From NCBI RefSeq assembly GCF_026191675.1, contig NZ_JAKRRY010000010.1:1-64000 (forward strand): a stretch of DNA of 64,000 nt, read 5' to 3'. Origin of the DNA: Vibrio qingdaonensis. Its GTDB lineage: Bacteria > Pseudomonadota > Gammaproteobacteria > Enterobacterales > Vibrionaceae. The notes under the pieces were generated by a model. It was not told the origin of the DNA. It made no database searches and saw only the letters and a list, made by a program, of their open reading frames with translations. Of this stretch, positions 29,669-38,279 are shown piece after piece. Positions within the stretch are counted from its first letter, which is position 1, and every line of letters begins with the position of its first letter. Made by a program: the position numbers and the translations under genes.

Positions 29669-30802
29669 CTATGACGGAGATTGGTCAGAGTCTTTCTTTT
29701 CAGCGGTCTCTGCAGGCTTATCCGAAGGTTTGTCCTTAAGCTCTTCATCGTCCTCATCAGAACCATCAATCATGCTATGCTTCTCTTTCCAATGCTCCCA
29801 GCGTTGTGAGGCAAGTTCTTGCATGTCTGTGGTCTTGTCTGCTTCATCGACAATCTCCTGACCGAGTAAGTGCTCGAAGATATCTTCTAGGGTAATAATG
29901 CCTTGAATCGTGCCGTACTCATCAACAATGATAGCGATGTGTAATCGTTCAGCCATCATCTTTTCAAAGGCTTTAGGCAGCATTATTGTGTTAAATAGCA
30001 CATGAATAGGGCGCATGACGGCACCTAACTGCTGCTCTCCAGCACCTTGCTGCTGGAGCTTAAATAGCTCAAGACGGTGTACAAAGCCTAAGATATTGTC
30101 TTTTTGCTCACGATAAATCAGTGGGCGAGAAAACGGTGTATCTTTGTGTTGGTCGAGAAATTCATTGATCGTCATTTCCGCGGGTACACGAAATACAACC
30201 GGTCTTGGCGTCATCACGTGAGTGACGGGGATATCTTGTATATTAAGGATGTTCGTCAATATATTCGATTCGCCTTCAGCAAACTCTCCGCTTTCTTTTG
30301 CGAGCAATGCCATCGCAGAAAGCTCATCACGCATTTTAGGTGCTTCATGGCCACGAGCGAGACGCTTAGTGATTTGTTCAGAGAACCAAACAAATGGCGT
30401 TAATGCCCATACCATCCAGCGCAGGGTGCTAGCCGCTGATGGCGCGAGTTGGCGCCAGTAGGTTGCCCCGATAGTTTTCGGAACAATCTCCGATAGTACC
30501 AAGATGCCAAGTGTGAGTACTGCTGAAAATACACCTAACCACTCGCTGCCAAATACCACAGCCGCTTGCGCGCCTGCCGTTGCCGCACCAATGGTGTGAG
30601 CGATGGTATTGAGCGTTAGGATAGAGGCCAGTGGGCGATCGATATCGGCTTTTAGTTTCGCCAGTCTTCCCGCTGCGGGGTGTTCATTTTGTCGCAGCTG
30701 AGCAAGGTAGCTTGGTGTAATACTAAGTAGCACCGCTTCCAATACCGAACAGATAAAAGAAACACCGATCGCAACCGAAATATATACCGTTAAGAGAAAC
30801 AT
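29669..30802 (-). CDS. CNNM/CBS-domain membrane protein (CorB/HlyC-like)
   Basis: A 377-residue inner-membrane protein. Residues about 1-165 form the DUF21/CNNM transmembrane domain, including LSEIVPKTIG, a conserved signature of the family. A CBS pair occupies about residues 190-320 (VMTPRPVVFRVP, then VDEYGTIQGIITLEDIFEHLLG). The usual C-terminal CorC_HlyC domain is missing; an acidic, probably disordered tail (about 335-377) takes its place. Relatives take part in Mg2+ or Co2+ transport, so a magnesium-efflux role is inferred. AGGA lies 9 bases before the ATG. Monocistronic. Confidence 0.88.
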   Translation of the reverse strand: MFLLTVYISVAIGVSFICSVLEAVLLSITPSYLAQLRQNEHPAAGRLAKLKADIDRPLASILTLNTIAHTIGAATAGAQAAVVFGSEWLGVFSAVLTLGILVLSEIVPKTIGATYWRQLAPSAASTLRWMVWALTPFVWFSEQITKRLARGHEAPKMRDELSAMALLAKESGEFAEGESNILTNILNIQDIPVTHVMTPRPVVFRVPAEMTINEFLDQHKDTPFSRPLIYREQKDNILGFVHRLELFKLQQQGAGEQQLGAVMRPIHVLFNTIMLPKAFEKMMAERLHIAIIVDEYGTIQGIITLEDIFEHLLGQEIVDEADKTTDMQELASQRWEHWKEKHSMIDGSDEDDEELKDKPSDKPAETAEKKDSDQSPS

Positions 30803-31122
30803 TTATGTCCTAGTGTGTACACACATCAACCTAACTTTGCTGAAACTTCAGCCTGTGCATTGTTGGTGAGTGTTAATAAAATAGGGCTGCTCCAATGGAT
30901 TCATCAGGCTTATCACTTGTGCAGCAGTGCCTTTATGGGACTTTATGACACAAATTACAAGGTTTCAAATTCAATCTAAGAGTAATAAATTGTGAGTTAA
31001 TGCTCATAAAATGGCGAAATCTCAATCATTAGTGATAAAGATGCTCTACAAACCTTTGCCAGATGGGGGCTTTATGATTTAGAGTGGGCTTTAATTCGAT
31101 AACATGAAAGAAGGGAAACCTA
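30803..31122. other. Gene-free region upstream of hupA
   Basis: A 320-base stretch between the divergent CNNM gene and hupA. It is AT-rich in its second half and should contain both promoters. No ORF, RNA gene or clear operator was seen. The hupA ribosome-binding site is an AAGGGAAA-type sequence just before 31123. Confidence 0.55.
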
Positions 31123-31395
31123 ATGAATAAGACCCAATTAATCGACTTTATCGCTGAAAAAGCTGATCTATCTAAAGCACAAGCAAAAGCAGCTCTTGAA
31201 GCAACGCTTTCAGGTGTTTCTGAAGCACTAAGTGAAGGTGACCAAGTTCAACTAATTGGTTTCGGTACGTTTAAAGTTAATCACCGTGCTGCACGTACAG
31301 GTCGTAACCCTAAAACGGGTGACGAGATCCAAATCGCTGCTGCTAACGTACCTGCATTCGTTTCAGGCAAAGCGCTTAAAGACGCAGTTAAATAA
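31123..31395 (+). CDS. hupA: DNA-binding protein HU, alpha type
   Basis: Small histone-like nucleoid protein that bends and compacts DNA and assists replication initiation and site-specific recombination. Exactly 90 residues, as in the family, with the beta-arm signature [21 protein letters not shown] (split here at residues about 46-66) and the proline tip that intercalates into DNA. The sequence [20 protein letters not shown] is alpha-like. The gene precedes the DUF1481 lipoprotein gene and purD, the order found in other vibrios. Confidence 0.96.
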   Translation: MNKTQLIDFIAEKADLSKAQAKAALEATLSGVSEALSEGDQVQLIGFGTFKVNHRAARTGRNPKTGDEIQIAAANVPAFVSGKALKDAVK

Positions 31396-31402
31396 TTAAA
31401 GC

Positions 31403-31432
31403 AGCACCGATGATATTGTTATCATCGGTGCT
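31403..31432 (+). terminator. Terminator downstream of hupA
   Basis: agcaccgatgat and atcatcggtgct pair as a 12-bp stem with a 6-base loop, followed by GTTATT. It starts 8 bases after the hupA stop. Confidence 0.75.
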
Positions 31433-31629
31433 GTTATTACTGCCCAAAAGGATTATTGGTAAACCTGCTCTAGCCTTATCTCTCGTTGTTTTACCCATGC
31501 TTCCTTTTCTCAGATACTAAATTTATATGAACGTCCTGCCATTTTTATGGTCTTATCCTAGAGCACACTTGCCGATAAACGCTGCTTATTCTCTCGATAG
31601 TATCGATCATTTGAGGTCATAGAACGTAA

Positions 31630-32325
31630 ATGAAAAAGACGCTACTGCTATCAATACTCACGGTTGCCTTAATTGGGTGCTCTTCAACACCGACCCCTAG
31701 TATTAATCAGTACTCGCAGTTTACCGGAGGGCAAACGCTCGGTGATGCCACTAGTCTTTACTGGTACACGGAACGTTTGACTCAGCCGTACAGTGCGGCG
31801 GAATACGTCAACATGAATGACTACGGTTGGTATAAGTCGAATTATCGATGGAGTGGCGGTGAGTTACGTGAGTTTGTCCGTGAAGGGTTGCAAAATGATC
31901 CACCAAATCAACCCGTAGAATACCGAATCCACGTGCGTTTTAATAAAGGTGGTGAGGCGATTTACCAGCAGTATCGTCGCAATGGCAAAGTGCTGCCAAT
32001 CAAACGGGCTCAACTTGAGAACTATCAGCGAGAAGCAACATTACTCACCGAGCGAGTTAAAGAGCAAGATAGCGATGGCTTGGAGCTCATTCAAGGGCAT
32101 TGGGATGGTAAAACATTAGAAACCTGCAATGGTATTGCTTTGCAAAACATTAAGTTTGAGCAAACACTGCCAGACTTCGTTGTGCAAAGATTAGCGGCGG
32201 TAGAGAGCTACGTGGCCTTCTTGGGGAGTACGCGTTTAACTGGAGCTCGCGTAGAACAGTTACTGATGTTATCTGAAGGTGATGCCGATTGTATTGAAAG
32301 ACCGAATCTAATTGCCAATGAGTAG
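31630..32325 (+). CDS. DUF1481 family lipoprotein
   Basis: A 231-residue predicted lipoprotein. The N-terminus has a signal peptide with lipobox LIGC (Cys at residue 17) followed by SSTPTPS. The residue after the Cys is Ser, so outer-membrane sorting is expected. The rest contains aromatic-rich segments (YGWYKSNYRWSGGELREF) and a late pair of Cys. The family is conserved beside hupA and purD in vibrios and enterics (E. coli YjaH) but has no assigned function. The ribosome-binding site before ATG 31630 is weak. Confidence 0.85.
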   Translation: MKKTLLLSILTVALIGCSSTPTPSINQYSQFTGGQTLGDATSLYWYTERLTQPYSAAEYVNMNDYGWYKSNYRWSGGELREFVREGLQNDPPNQPVEYRIHVRFNKGGEAIYQQYRRNGKVLPIKRAQLENYQREATLLTERVKEQDSDGLELIQGHWDGKTLETCNGIALQNIKFEQTLPDFVVQRLAAVESYVAFLGSTRLTGARVEQLLMLSEGDADCIERPNLIANE

Positions 32326-32350
32326 CAAGCAGCCTACTTTGGTTCGATAA

Positions 32351-32379
32351 AAGAAGGGCGCCGTTATGGCGCCTTTCTT
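32351..32379. terminator. Bidirectional terminator
   Basis: aagaagggcgcc and ggcgcctttctt pair around a short loop between the convergent DUF1481 gene and purD. One G-T mismatch-type pair is tolerated in the stem. Confidence 0.82.
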
Positions 32380-32409
32380 GGTATAGCGTTAAGTAAATTT
32401 AGATAAAGA

Positions 32410-33699
32410 CTACTTTTTTAGCTCACGAGCAATAGCGCGATAGCCAATGTCGTTGCGGTGGAACATGCCATTCCAACTCACTTGCTTAGTCAACGCGTAA
32501 GCGCGCTCTTGAGCCTCAGAAACGGTGTTACCTAGTGCTGTAGCACAAAGTACACGACCACCGTTTGTCACAACATCGCCCGCTTCGTTATTTGTCGTAC
32601 CCGCGTGGAAAACCTTTTGGCCTTCAACTTCATTTGTTGGTAGTGAAATAACGTCACCTTTTGCGTAGTCAGCAGGGTAACCGCCAGCCGCAAGAACAAC
32701 ACCGATAGAAGCGCGTGGATCCCACTTCGATTCTGCTTGGTCTAGTTTCTCGTCGATAGCCATTAGGCAAAGATCAACAAGGTCAGACTCCATACGCATC
32801 ATGATTGGTTGCGTTTCTGGATCGCCGAAACGGCAGTTGTATTCGATAACCTTAGGTGTGCCGTCAGCATCGATCATTAGGCCTGCGTAAAGGAAACCAG
32901 TGTAAGGTGCGCCTTCAGCGTCCATACCACGTACCGTTGGGTAGATAACTTCCTCAAGGATACGATTATGGATTTCAGGAGTCACAACTGGCGCAGGAGA
33001 GTAAGCGCCCATGCCGCCCGTATTAGGACCCGTATCTTTGTCGCCAACACGTTTGTGATCTTGGCTCGTTGCCATAGGAAGAACGCTAGAACCGTCAACC
33101 ATAACGATGAAGCTTGCTTCTTCGCCTTCAAGGAATTCTTCGATAACCACTCGGCTGCCAGCTTCGCCAAATGCGTTGCCCGCGAGCATGTCTTTGATTG
33201 CGTCTTCTGCTTCGGTAAGCGTCATCGCAACGATAACGCCTTTACCAGCCGCAAGACCATCAGCTTTGACTACGATTGGAGCGCCTTGCTCGCGAACGTA
33301 AGCAATAGCTGGCTCAATCTCAGTGAAGTTAGCGTAGTAACCCGTTGGGATATCATGACGAGCGAGGAAGTCTTTGGTGAATGCTTTGGAACCTTCAAGC
33401 TGAGCTGCTGCTTGAGTTGGACCAAATATTGGTAGGCCCACCTCGCGGAAGGCGTCAACCACACCAATAACTAATGGTGCTTCAGGGCCGACGATAGTCA
33501 GTTCGATTTTTTTCTCTTGAGCAAACGCGACTAAACCTGCGATGTCTTCAACACCGATGTTTACGTTCTCAAGTTTAGGCTCAAGTGCAGTACCTGCGTT
33601 ACCTGGAGCAATGAATACGGTTTCAACGTTTGGGTTTTGTGCCGCTTTCCAACCCAAGGCGTGTTCTCTACCGCCAGCACCGATGATCAATACGTTCAT
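32410..33699 (-). CDS. purD: Phosphoribosylamine-glycine ligase
   Basis: Second step of purine synthesis: phosphoribosylamine, glycine and ATP to glycinamide ribonucleotide. The 429-residue ATP-grasp enzyme has the N-terminal MNVLIIGAGGREHALGWK, the P-loop-like VVKADGLAAGKGVIV (about residues 140-154) and the metal-binding EYNCRFGDPETQ (about residues 285-296). It is transcribed with purH upstream (85-base gap), the conserved purHD arrangement. RBS AAGGAT. Confidence 0.97.
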   Translation of the reverse strand: MNVLIIGAGGREHALGWKAAQNPNVETVFIAPGNAGTALEPKLENVNIGVEDIAGLVAFAQEKKIELTIVGPEAPLVIGVVDAFREVGLPIFGPTQAAAQLEGSKAFTKDFLARHDIPTGYYANFTEIEPAIAYVREQGAPIVVKADGLAAGKGVIVAMTLTEAEDAIKDMLAGNAFGEAGSRVVIEEFLEGEEASFIVMVDGSSVLPMATSQDHKRVGDKDTGPNTGGMGAYSPAPVVTPEIHNRILEEVIYPTVRGMDAEGAPYTGFLYAGLMIDADGTPKVIEYNCRFGDPETQPIMMRMESDLVDLCLMAIDEKLDQAESKWDPRASIGVVLAAGGYPADYAKGDVISLPTNEVEGQKVFHAGTTNNEAGDVVTNGGRVLCATALGNTVSEAQERAYALTKQVSWNGMFHRNDIGYRAIARELKK

Positions 33700-33726
33700 G
33701 TTTTAATCCTTAAGTCTTTAATTCTT

Positions 33727-33750
33727 AAAAGCCCCTCAAATTTGAGAGGC
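33727..33750 (-). terminator. Hairpin between purH and purD
   Basis: On the minus strand gcctctcaaa and tttgaggggc pair with one mismatch and are followed by TTTT. It sits in the purH-purD gap, so it may attenuate rather than end transcription. Confidence 0.5.
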
Positions 33751-33784
33751 TCGATAGCTACTAATCGTTTAGATAAACTAAATA

Positions 33785-35395
33785 TTAGTGGCGGAAGTGA
33801 CGCATGCCCGTAAAGATCATCGCCATGCCGTGTTCGTCTGCCGCGGCGATAACTTCGTCATCACGCATAGAGCCGCCCGGTTGGATAACACACTTGATGC
33901 CCGCTTCTGCTGCCGCATCGATACCGTCACGGAATGGGAAGAATGCATCCGATGCCATTACACAACCTTCAACCTGTAGACCTTCGTCTGCCGCTTTGAT
34001 GCCTGCAATCTTCGCAGAGTAAACGCGGCTCATTTGGCCTGCGCCTACACCAATAGTCATGTCGCCTTTCGAGTAAACGATAGCGTTAGATTTCACGTAC
34101 TTCGCTACTTTCCAGCAGAACAGTGCGTCTTTTAGCTCTTCTGCTGTAGGTTGACGCTTAGAAACCACTTTAAGGTCATCTTCAGACACCATGCCTTGGT
34201 CGCGGTCTTGAACGAGCAGGCCGCCGTTAACGCGTTTCACGTCAAAGCCAGTGGTCTTAGTTGTCCACTCGCCACACTCAAGTAGGCGAAGGTTTTTCTT
34301 AGCCGCTACGATTTCTACTGCCTCAGCAGAAACAGAAGGTGCAATGATAACTTCAACGAATTGACGCTCTGTGATAGCCGTTGCTGTTGCAGCGTCTAGT
34401 TCACGGTTGAATGCGATGATGCCGCCAAATGCAGACGTTGGGTCTGTTTTGAATGCACGGTCGTAAGCTTCTAGGATGTCTTCACCTAGTGCTACACCAC
34501 ATGGGTTAGCGTGCTTAACGATCACACATGCTGGCTGGTCGAATTCTTTCACACACTCAAGTGCTGCGTCAGTGTCAGCGATGTTGTTGTAAGAAAGTGC
34601 TTTACCTTGAATCTGGCGAGCAGTAGACACTGACGCTTCTTCAGGGTTTGCTTCAACGTAGAATGCCGCTGCTTGGTGGCTGTTCTCACCGTAGCGCATG
34701 TCTTGTTTTTTCTCGAACTGTTGGTTGAATGTACGAGGGAATTTAGACGCTTCGTCAGCCTTCTTACCTTCTTCATCAAGTAAAGAGGCACCGTAAGATG
34801 GAACCATAGTGCCGAAGTAGTTTGCGATCATGCCGTCGTAAGACGCGGTGTGTTCGAATGCTGCGATAGCGAGGTCGAAGCGAGTCTCTAGCGTTAGAGA
34901 TTTCTCGTTCGCGTCCATTTCAGCCACAACGCGCTCGTAGTCGTGTGCGTTAACCACGATCGTTACGTCTTTGTGGTTTTTAGCTGCAGAGCGAACCATG
35001 GTTGGTCCACCGATGTCGATGTTCTCAACAGCGTCAGCAAGAGTACAACCTTCTTTAGCAACGGTTTCTGCGAATGGGTATAGGTTTACAACAACCATAT
35101 CGATAGGGTTAATACCGTGAGTTTCCATCACGTCATCATCTTGGCCGCGACGGCCTAAAACGCCACCGTGAACTTTTGGATGCAGTGTTTTTACACGGCC
35201 ATCCATCATTTCAGGAAATCCTGTGTAATCGGATACTTCTGTCACCGCAATGCCTTGCTCAGCAAGTAGGCGAGCAGTGCCACCAGTAGAAAGAATATCA
35301 ACACCACGTTGCGAGAGTGCTTGAGCAAACTCAACAATACCAGTTTTGTCAGATACGCTGATAAGAGCGCGGCGAATTGGACGAGCGTTATTCAT
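33785..35395 (-). CDS. purH: Bifunctional AICAR transformylase / IMP cyclohydrolase
   Basis: Catalyses the last two steps of IMP synthesis. In the 536 residues, the N-terminal IMP cyclohydrolase (MGS-like) domain spans about residues 1-200, with [16 protein letters not shown] at the start and the [14 protein letters not shown] signature near residue 65. The AICAR transformylase domain follows, containing the KHANPCGVA segment with the catalytic Lys/His pair. The GAGGAAG ribosome-binding site is good. A PurR-box-like site lies about 215 bases upstream. Confidence 0.97.
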   Translation of the reverse strand: MNNARPIRRALISVSDKTGIVEFAQALSQRGVDILSTGGTARLLAEQGIAVTEVSDYTGFPEMMDGRVKTLHPKVHGGVLGRRGQDDDVMETHGINPIDMVVVNLYPFAETVAKEGCTLADAVENIDIGGPTMVRSAAKNHKDVTIVVNAHDYERVVAEMDANEKSLTLETRFDLAIAAFEHTASYDGMIANYFGTMVPSYGASLLDEEGKKADEASKFPRTFNQQFEKKQDMRYGENSHQAAAFYVEANPEEASVSTARQIQGKALSYNNIADTDAALECVKEFDQPACVIVKHANPCGVALGEDILEAYDRAFKTDPTSAFGGIIAFNRELDAATATAITERQFVEVIIAPSVSAEAVEIVAAKKNLRLLECGEWTTKTTGFDVKRVNGGLLVQDRDQGMVSEDDLKVVSKRQPTAEELKDALFCWKVAKYVKSNAIVYSKGDMTIGVGAGQMSRVYSAKIAGIKAADEGLQVEGCVMASDAFFPFRDGIDAAAEAGIKCVIQPGGSMRDDEVIAAADEHGMAMIFTGMRHFRH

Positions 35396-35606
35396 GCTTC
35401 TGTCTTCCTCAAAGTCACAGAGTTAACGTTGCTGTGGGTAGGCGTTGTGATTATGCTTACTCACGGCTAAAAGATTGTTGCCAAAACAGATTGCTTTGCA
35501 GCGCCGTTTAGAGCGCTTATTATCCATTTGGGCAATGACCCTTGCACAAAAAAGCATCGTTGATGCTGTTGGCGCGTATTCTAACCAATCTATTACAAAA
35601 AAGCTC

Positions 35607-35622
35607 GCGCAATCGTTTGGCA
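35607..35622. promoter_or_regulatory. Putative PurR operator
   Basis: gcgcaatcgtttggca matches the palindromic PurR consensus ACGCAAACGTTTGCGT at 11 of 16 positions, including the central CGTTTG. It lies between divergent purH and zntR. Repression of purHD by PurR with hypoxanthine or guanine is well established in E. coli. Confidence 0.55.
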
Positions 35623-35691
35623 TCGCAAAAAAAAGTGTAGAAAAATAGATTTTAGGTCGACATTGTAACGAAGAGGTTAAATTAAAAGGTT

Positions 35692-36087
35692 ATGTTTCAG
35701 ATAGGTGAGTTAGCAAAACGCTGCAAGGTGACGGCGGATACGTTGCGGTTTTATGAGAAAAACCAACTAATTATTCCTGCGGGGCGCAGTGAGTCGGGCT
35801 ATCGGCTTTACAATGAAGAAAGCCAAAGACAGGTCAACTTTATACTGAAAGCCAAAGAGTTGGGGCTCAGTCTGGATGAAATTAAAGAGTTGCTGGGCAT
35901 AAAGCTGGAAGCGACAGAACATAGTTGTGCAGAAGTGAAAGCCATTACGTCTGCTAAATTAGCGGTGATCGACCAGAAAATTGCCGAACTCACGCGTATC
36001 CGTTCAGCGTTAAAGAAAATCAATGATGCTTGTTGTGGGCATCAGCATGATGCCAGTCACTGCTCTATCTTGGCGGCTTTGGAATAA
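35692..36087 (+). CDS. zntR: Zn(II)-responsive MerR-family regulator ZntR
   Basis: DNA-distorting activator that turns on zinc-export genes when zinc is in excess. The 131-residue protein has an N-terminal MerR winged helix (MFQIGELAKRCKVTADTLRF), a dimerisation helix and the metal site. The ligand Cys near residue 79 (EHSCAEVK) and the C-terminal NDACCGHQHDASHCSIL loop match ZntR rather than CueR. Its usual target, a zntA ATPase gene, is not in this window. Confidence 0.9.
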   Translation: MFQIGELAKRCKVTADTLRFYEKNQLIIPAGRSESGYRLYNEESQRQVNFILKAKELGLSLDEIKELLGIKLEATEHSCAEVKAITSAKLAVIDQKIAELTRIRSALKKINDACCGHQHDASHCSILAALE

Positions 36088-36259
36088 CGGTGGTAAAACG
36101 GGTTAGGAGGTAAATAACCTAAGTTTGCATGTTTGATCATTCGCATTTGGTAGGTGAATGCCTATAGGGCTACTATAATCCCGCCTTTCTTCGTGTTCCT
36201 ACTGGTAGCGTGGTGCTATTTGGCGGGTGCGATGCGGTATGTGAGAGACGACAATTTAT

Positions 36260-37858
36260 ATGGTAGAGGTCTATTTTCAAATCAATGACTGGGTACTCAG
36301 CGTTGATGAAAATAAGCTGTATCGACAAGATAGGGAAGTCTCCGTTGAACCACGCTTAGTCAATTTATTACTTTTTTTAGCTGAACATTCGGGGCAAGTT
36401 TACTGTCGCGATGAGCTGATTCGCTATGTTTGGGATGGCGCCATTGTCACAGACCAAGTGGTGACTCAATCAGTGTTTGAGTTGCGTAAAATTCTGCGCG
36501 ATGGACGCGAAGAAAATTTACACTATGTCGGCACGGTGCCTAAACGCGGTTATAAACTGGTCGCGGCCGTCACCCCTATGACCCCTGAACAGTTTCATCA
36601 ATATCGGACGTTATCTGCCGCTAATGTAACGGATGTGGCTCACGTCACCTCTGTGACTACACCAACTTCTCCGCCAGTTGAGACTCAATCAAAAGCACTA
36701 CAAGAGCCGATGGCTTTTCCGGCCGCTCCGCTCACCCGCGCGTTATATCAAAAGAAAAAAAAACCTAAACAACCTAAAGTAAAATCGCTTTTTAGCCCTT
36801 GGCGCTTAGGCATTATTAATGCAATTTGGATTGGTATATTAGTGGCGGCGGTAGGGGTGTTTACCTATAAGCAGTCGGAAGTGAGTATTACCCAGGTAAT
36901 TGATACGCATTTGATCGCGTTTGAATACCAAGATGGGATTCGTAGCTTTGGACGTAGTTACGAATTGGCGGATGGGTTTGCTCAGAAGTTGATGCTAGAT
37001 ATTACCCGAGTCACCGACTATCGAGTGATGCTACATAAGACGGCGTTCAAAACAGGCATTGTTCCAGGGAAAACCGTTTTAGTTAGAGTGGATGAAAACG
37101 ATGGCGGAGACTTTCTTGAATTGGAATATAGAGATAACTCTTCAGAGAAAGTGTTGTTTAGTCGGCAGTACGCGTTGGCGAATAAGCATCTTAAGTCAGT
37201 GCTGAAGCAGAGTTCGTTAGATCTTATGCGAATCTTAAAGATTGAAGATGCAGAGCAGCGAGCGATCAATACTGTGTCGGGGGTGCCTAATGATCCTGAA
37301 GCGTTAGCGTTGTTTATTCGCGCCAATCATTACCTCAATGTGTCTGATAACCAGCAATTTCAGTATGCGATTGACTTGTTAGAGCAGATCCTAATCTCGG
37401 AGCCTGATAATGCTTATGTTCAGTCTGAGTTATTAGTCGCTTATTACGTCCAGCAAGCTCTTGATGAAAGTAAGGTGTTAAAAGAAGAGAGATTAACGCA
37501 ACTCAGTGTGGCGCTTAATCATTTTGTCTCTAGTGAAAGTGGTCCGATCCAACCTCGAATTTATGAGGCATTGTCATTACACGAAACCATGTTAGGGGAG
37601 CAAGCTAAGGCTCAAGCTCACCTTAAACAAGCGTTAAAGATACGCGACTCAGTGCTGGCTTATGTGATCAAAGGCAAGCATGCCGAGCTTGCGGGTGATC
37701 TGGATAATGCCAGTGAAGCGTACAGTGAGGCATTTTATATTGATACCTCAGTAGAAACGTATCTGTTGTGCGAAAACTTAGTATTTTCGAGTAACCTCAA
37801 ACAGATTGACCACGCGATGTATCGGGCTGTTCACCCTTCTGTGGTTCGTCTCCTGTAA
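36260..37858 (+). CDS. cadC: Transmembrane transcriptional activator CadC
   Basis: One-component acid sensor of the ToxR type that activates cadBA. In the 532 residues, the N-terminal OmpR/PhoB-like winged helix spans about residues 5-105 (VFELRKILRDGR...YVGTVPKRGYKLVA). A Pro/Thr-rich linker follows, then one membrane helix at about 190-212 (IINAIWIGILVAAVGVFTY), then a periplasmic sensor domain whose last part is helical and TPR-like. In E. coli, CadC binds DNA at low pH when the lysine permease LysP is saturated. It is followed by a terminator and then cadB in the same direction. The ATG has a weak ribosome-binding site. Confidence 0.93.
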   Translation: MVEVYFQINDWVLSVDENKLYRQDREVSVEPRLVNLLLFLAEHSGQVYCRDELIRYVWDGAIVTDQVVTQSVFELRKILRDGREENLHYVGTVPKRGYKLVAAVTPMTPEQFHQYRTLSAANVTDVAHVTSVTTPTSPPVETQSKALQEPMAFPAAPLTRALYQKKKKPKQPKVKSLFSPWRLGIINAIWIGILVAAVGVFTYKQSEVSITQVIDTHLIAFEYQDGIRSFGRSYELADGFAQKLMLDITRVTDYRVMLHKTAFKTGIVPGKTVLVRVDENDGGDFLELEYRDNSSEKVLFSRQYALANKHLKSVLKQSSLDLMRILKIEDAEQRAINTVSGVPNDPEALALFIRANHYLNVSDNQQFQYAIDLLEQILISEPDNAYVQSELLVAYYVQQALDESKVLKEERLTQLSVALNHFVSSESGPIQPRIYEALSLHETMLGEQAKAQAHLKQALKIRDSVLAYVIKGKHAELAGDLDNASEAYSEAFYIDTSVETYLLCENLVFSSNLKQIDHAMYRAVHPSVVRLL

Positions 37859-38279
37859 TAATGCGGATAAGGTGAAGTATTTACCTTGAAGTGCGGTGCC
37901 GTGCTAAGAATGATTCAACGCCCTCCCTATGTGGAGGGCGTTTTTATTGGCGTCACCATAACCTTGATATCAGGACTGTGCTAAGACATAGATAACATTG
38001 ACGTCTTGATATTTTTATAATGATTTATAGTTAACGTGATTTTGTTGGTAACCCTTTGTTTTTTAGGTTTTTATTTCTTGTGGATGATAAGGTTTATATC
38101 AAGATTAACTGTTTGTCGCTAATGTTTTTATTGATAACTTTAGCTTGATTTTTTTAGCGATGATTGGGCGTAACCTGCACTTCGAAATTTAATGAGGTGC
38201 AACATCACTTTCTGGTGGCATCTCGAATCGGATTCAGTTTGGGCGCAACGCGCTTAAGTAGAAAACATGTGGAGATGTT
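37859..38279 (+). promoter_or_regulatory. cadBA control region
   Basis: A 421-base gene-free stretch. It starts with the cadC terminator and then becomes strongly AT-rich, as in E. coli, where H-NS represses and CadC counteracts it. CTTGATAT occurs at 37963-37970 and 38005-38012 (42 bases apart), and its inverse ATATCAAG at 38096-38103; these are candidate CadC or repressor sites. The ribosome-binding site GGAG for cadB is at 38271-38274. Confidence 0.5.
37919..37945 (+). terminator. Terminator downstream of cadC
   Basis: cgccctcc and ggagggcg form an 8-bp GC-rich stem with a 6-base loop, followed by TTTTT. It separates cadC from cadBA. Confidence 0.92.

Noticed and set aside
31571-31578. 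Perfect FliA -10 element GCCGATAA upstream of the DUF1481 lipoprotein gene
   Set aside because: The sequence 11 bases upstream (cttatcct) does not resemble the -35 element TAAAGTTT, so a chance match is likely.
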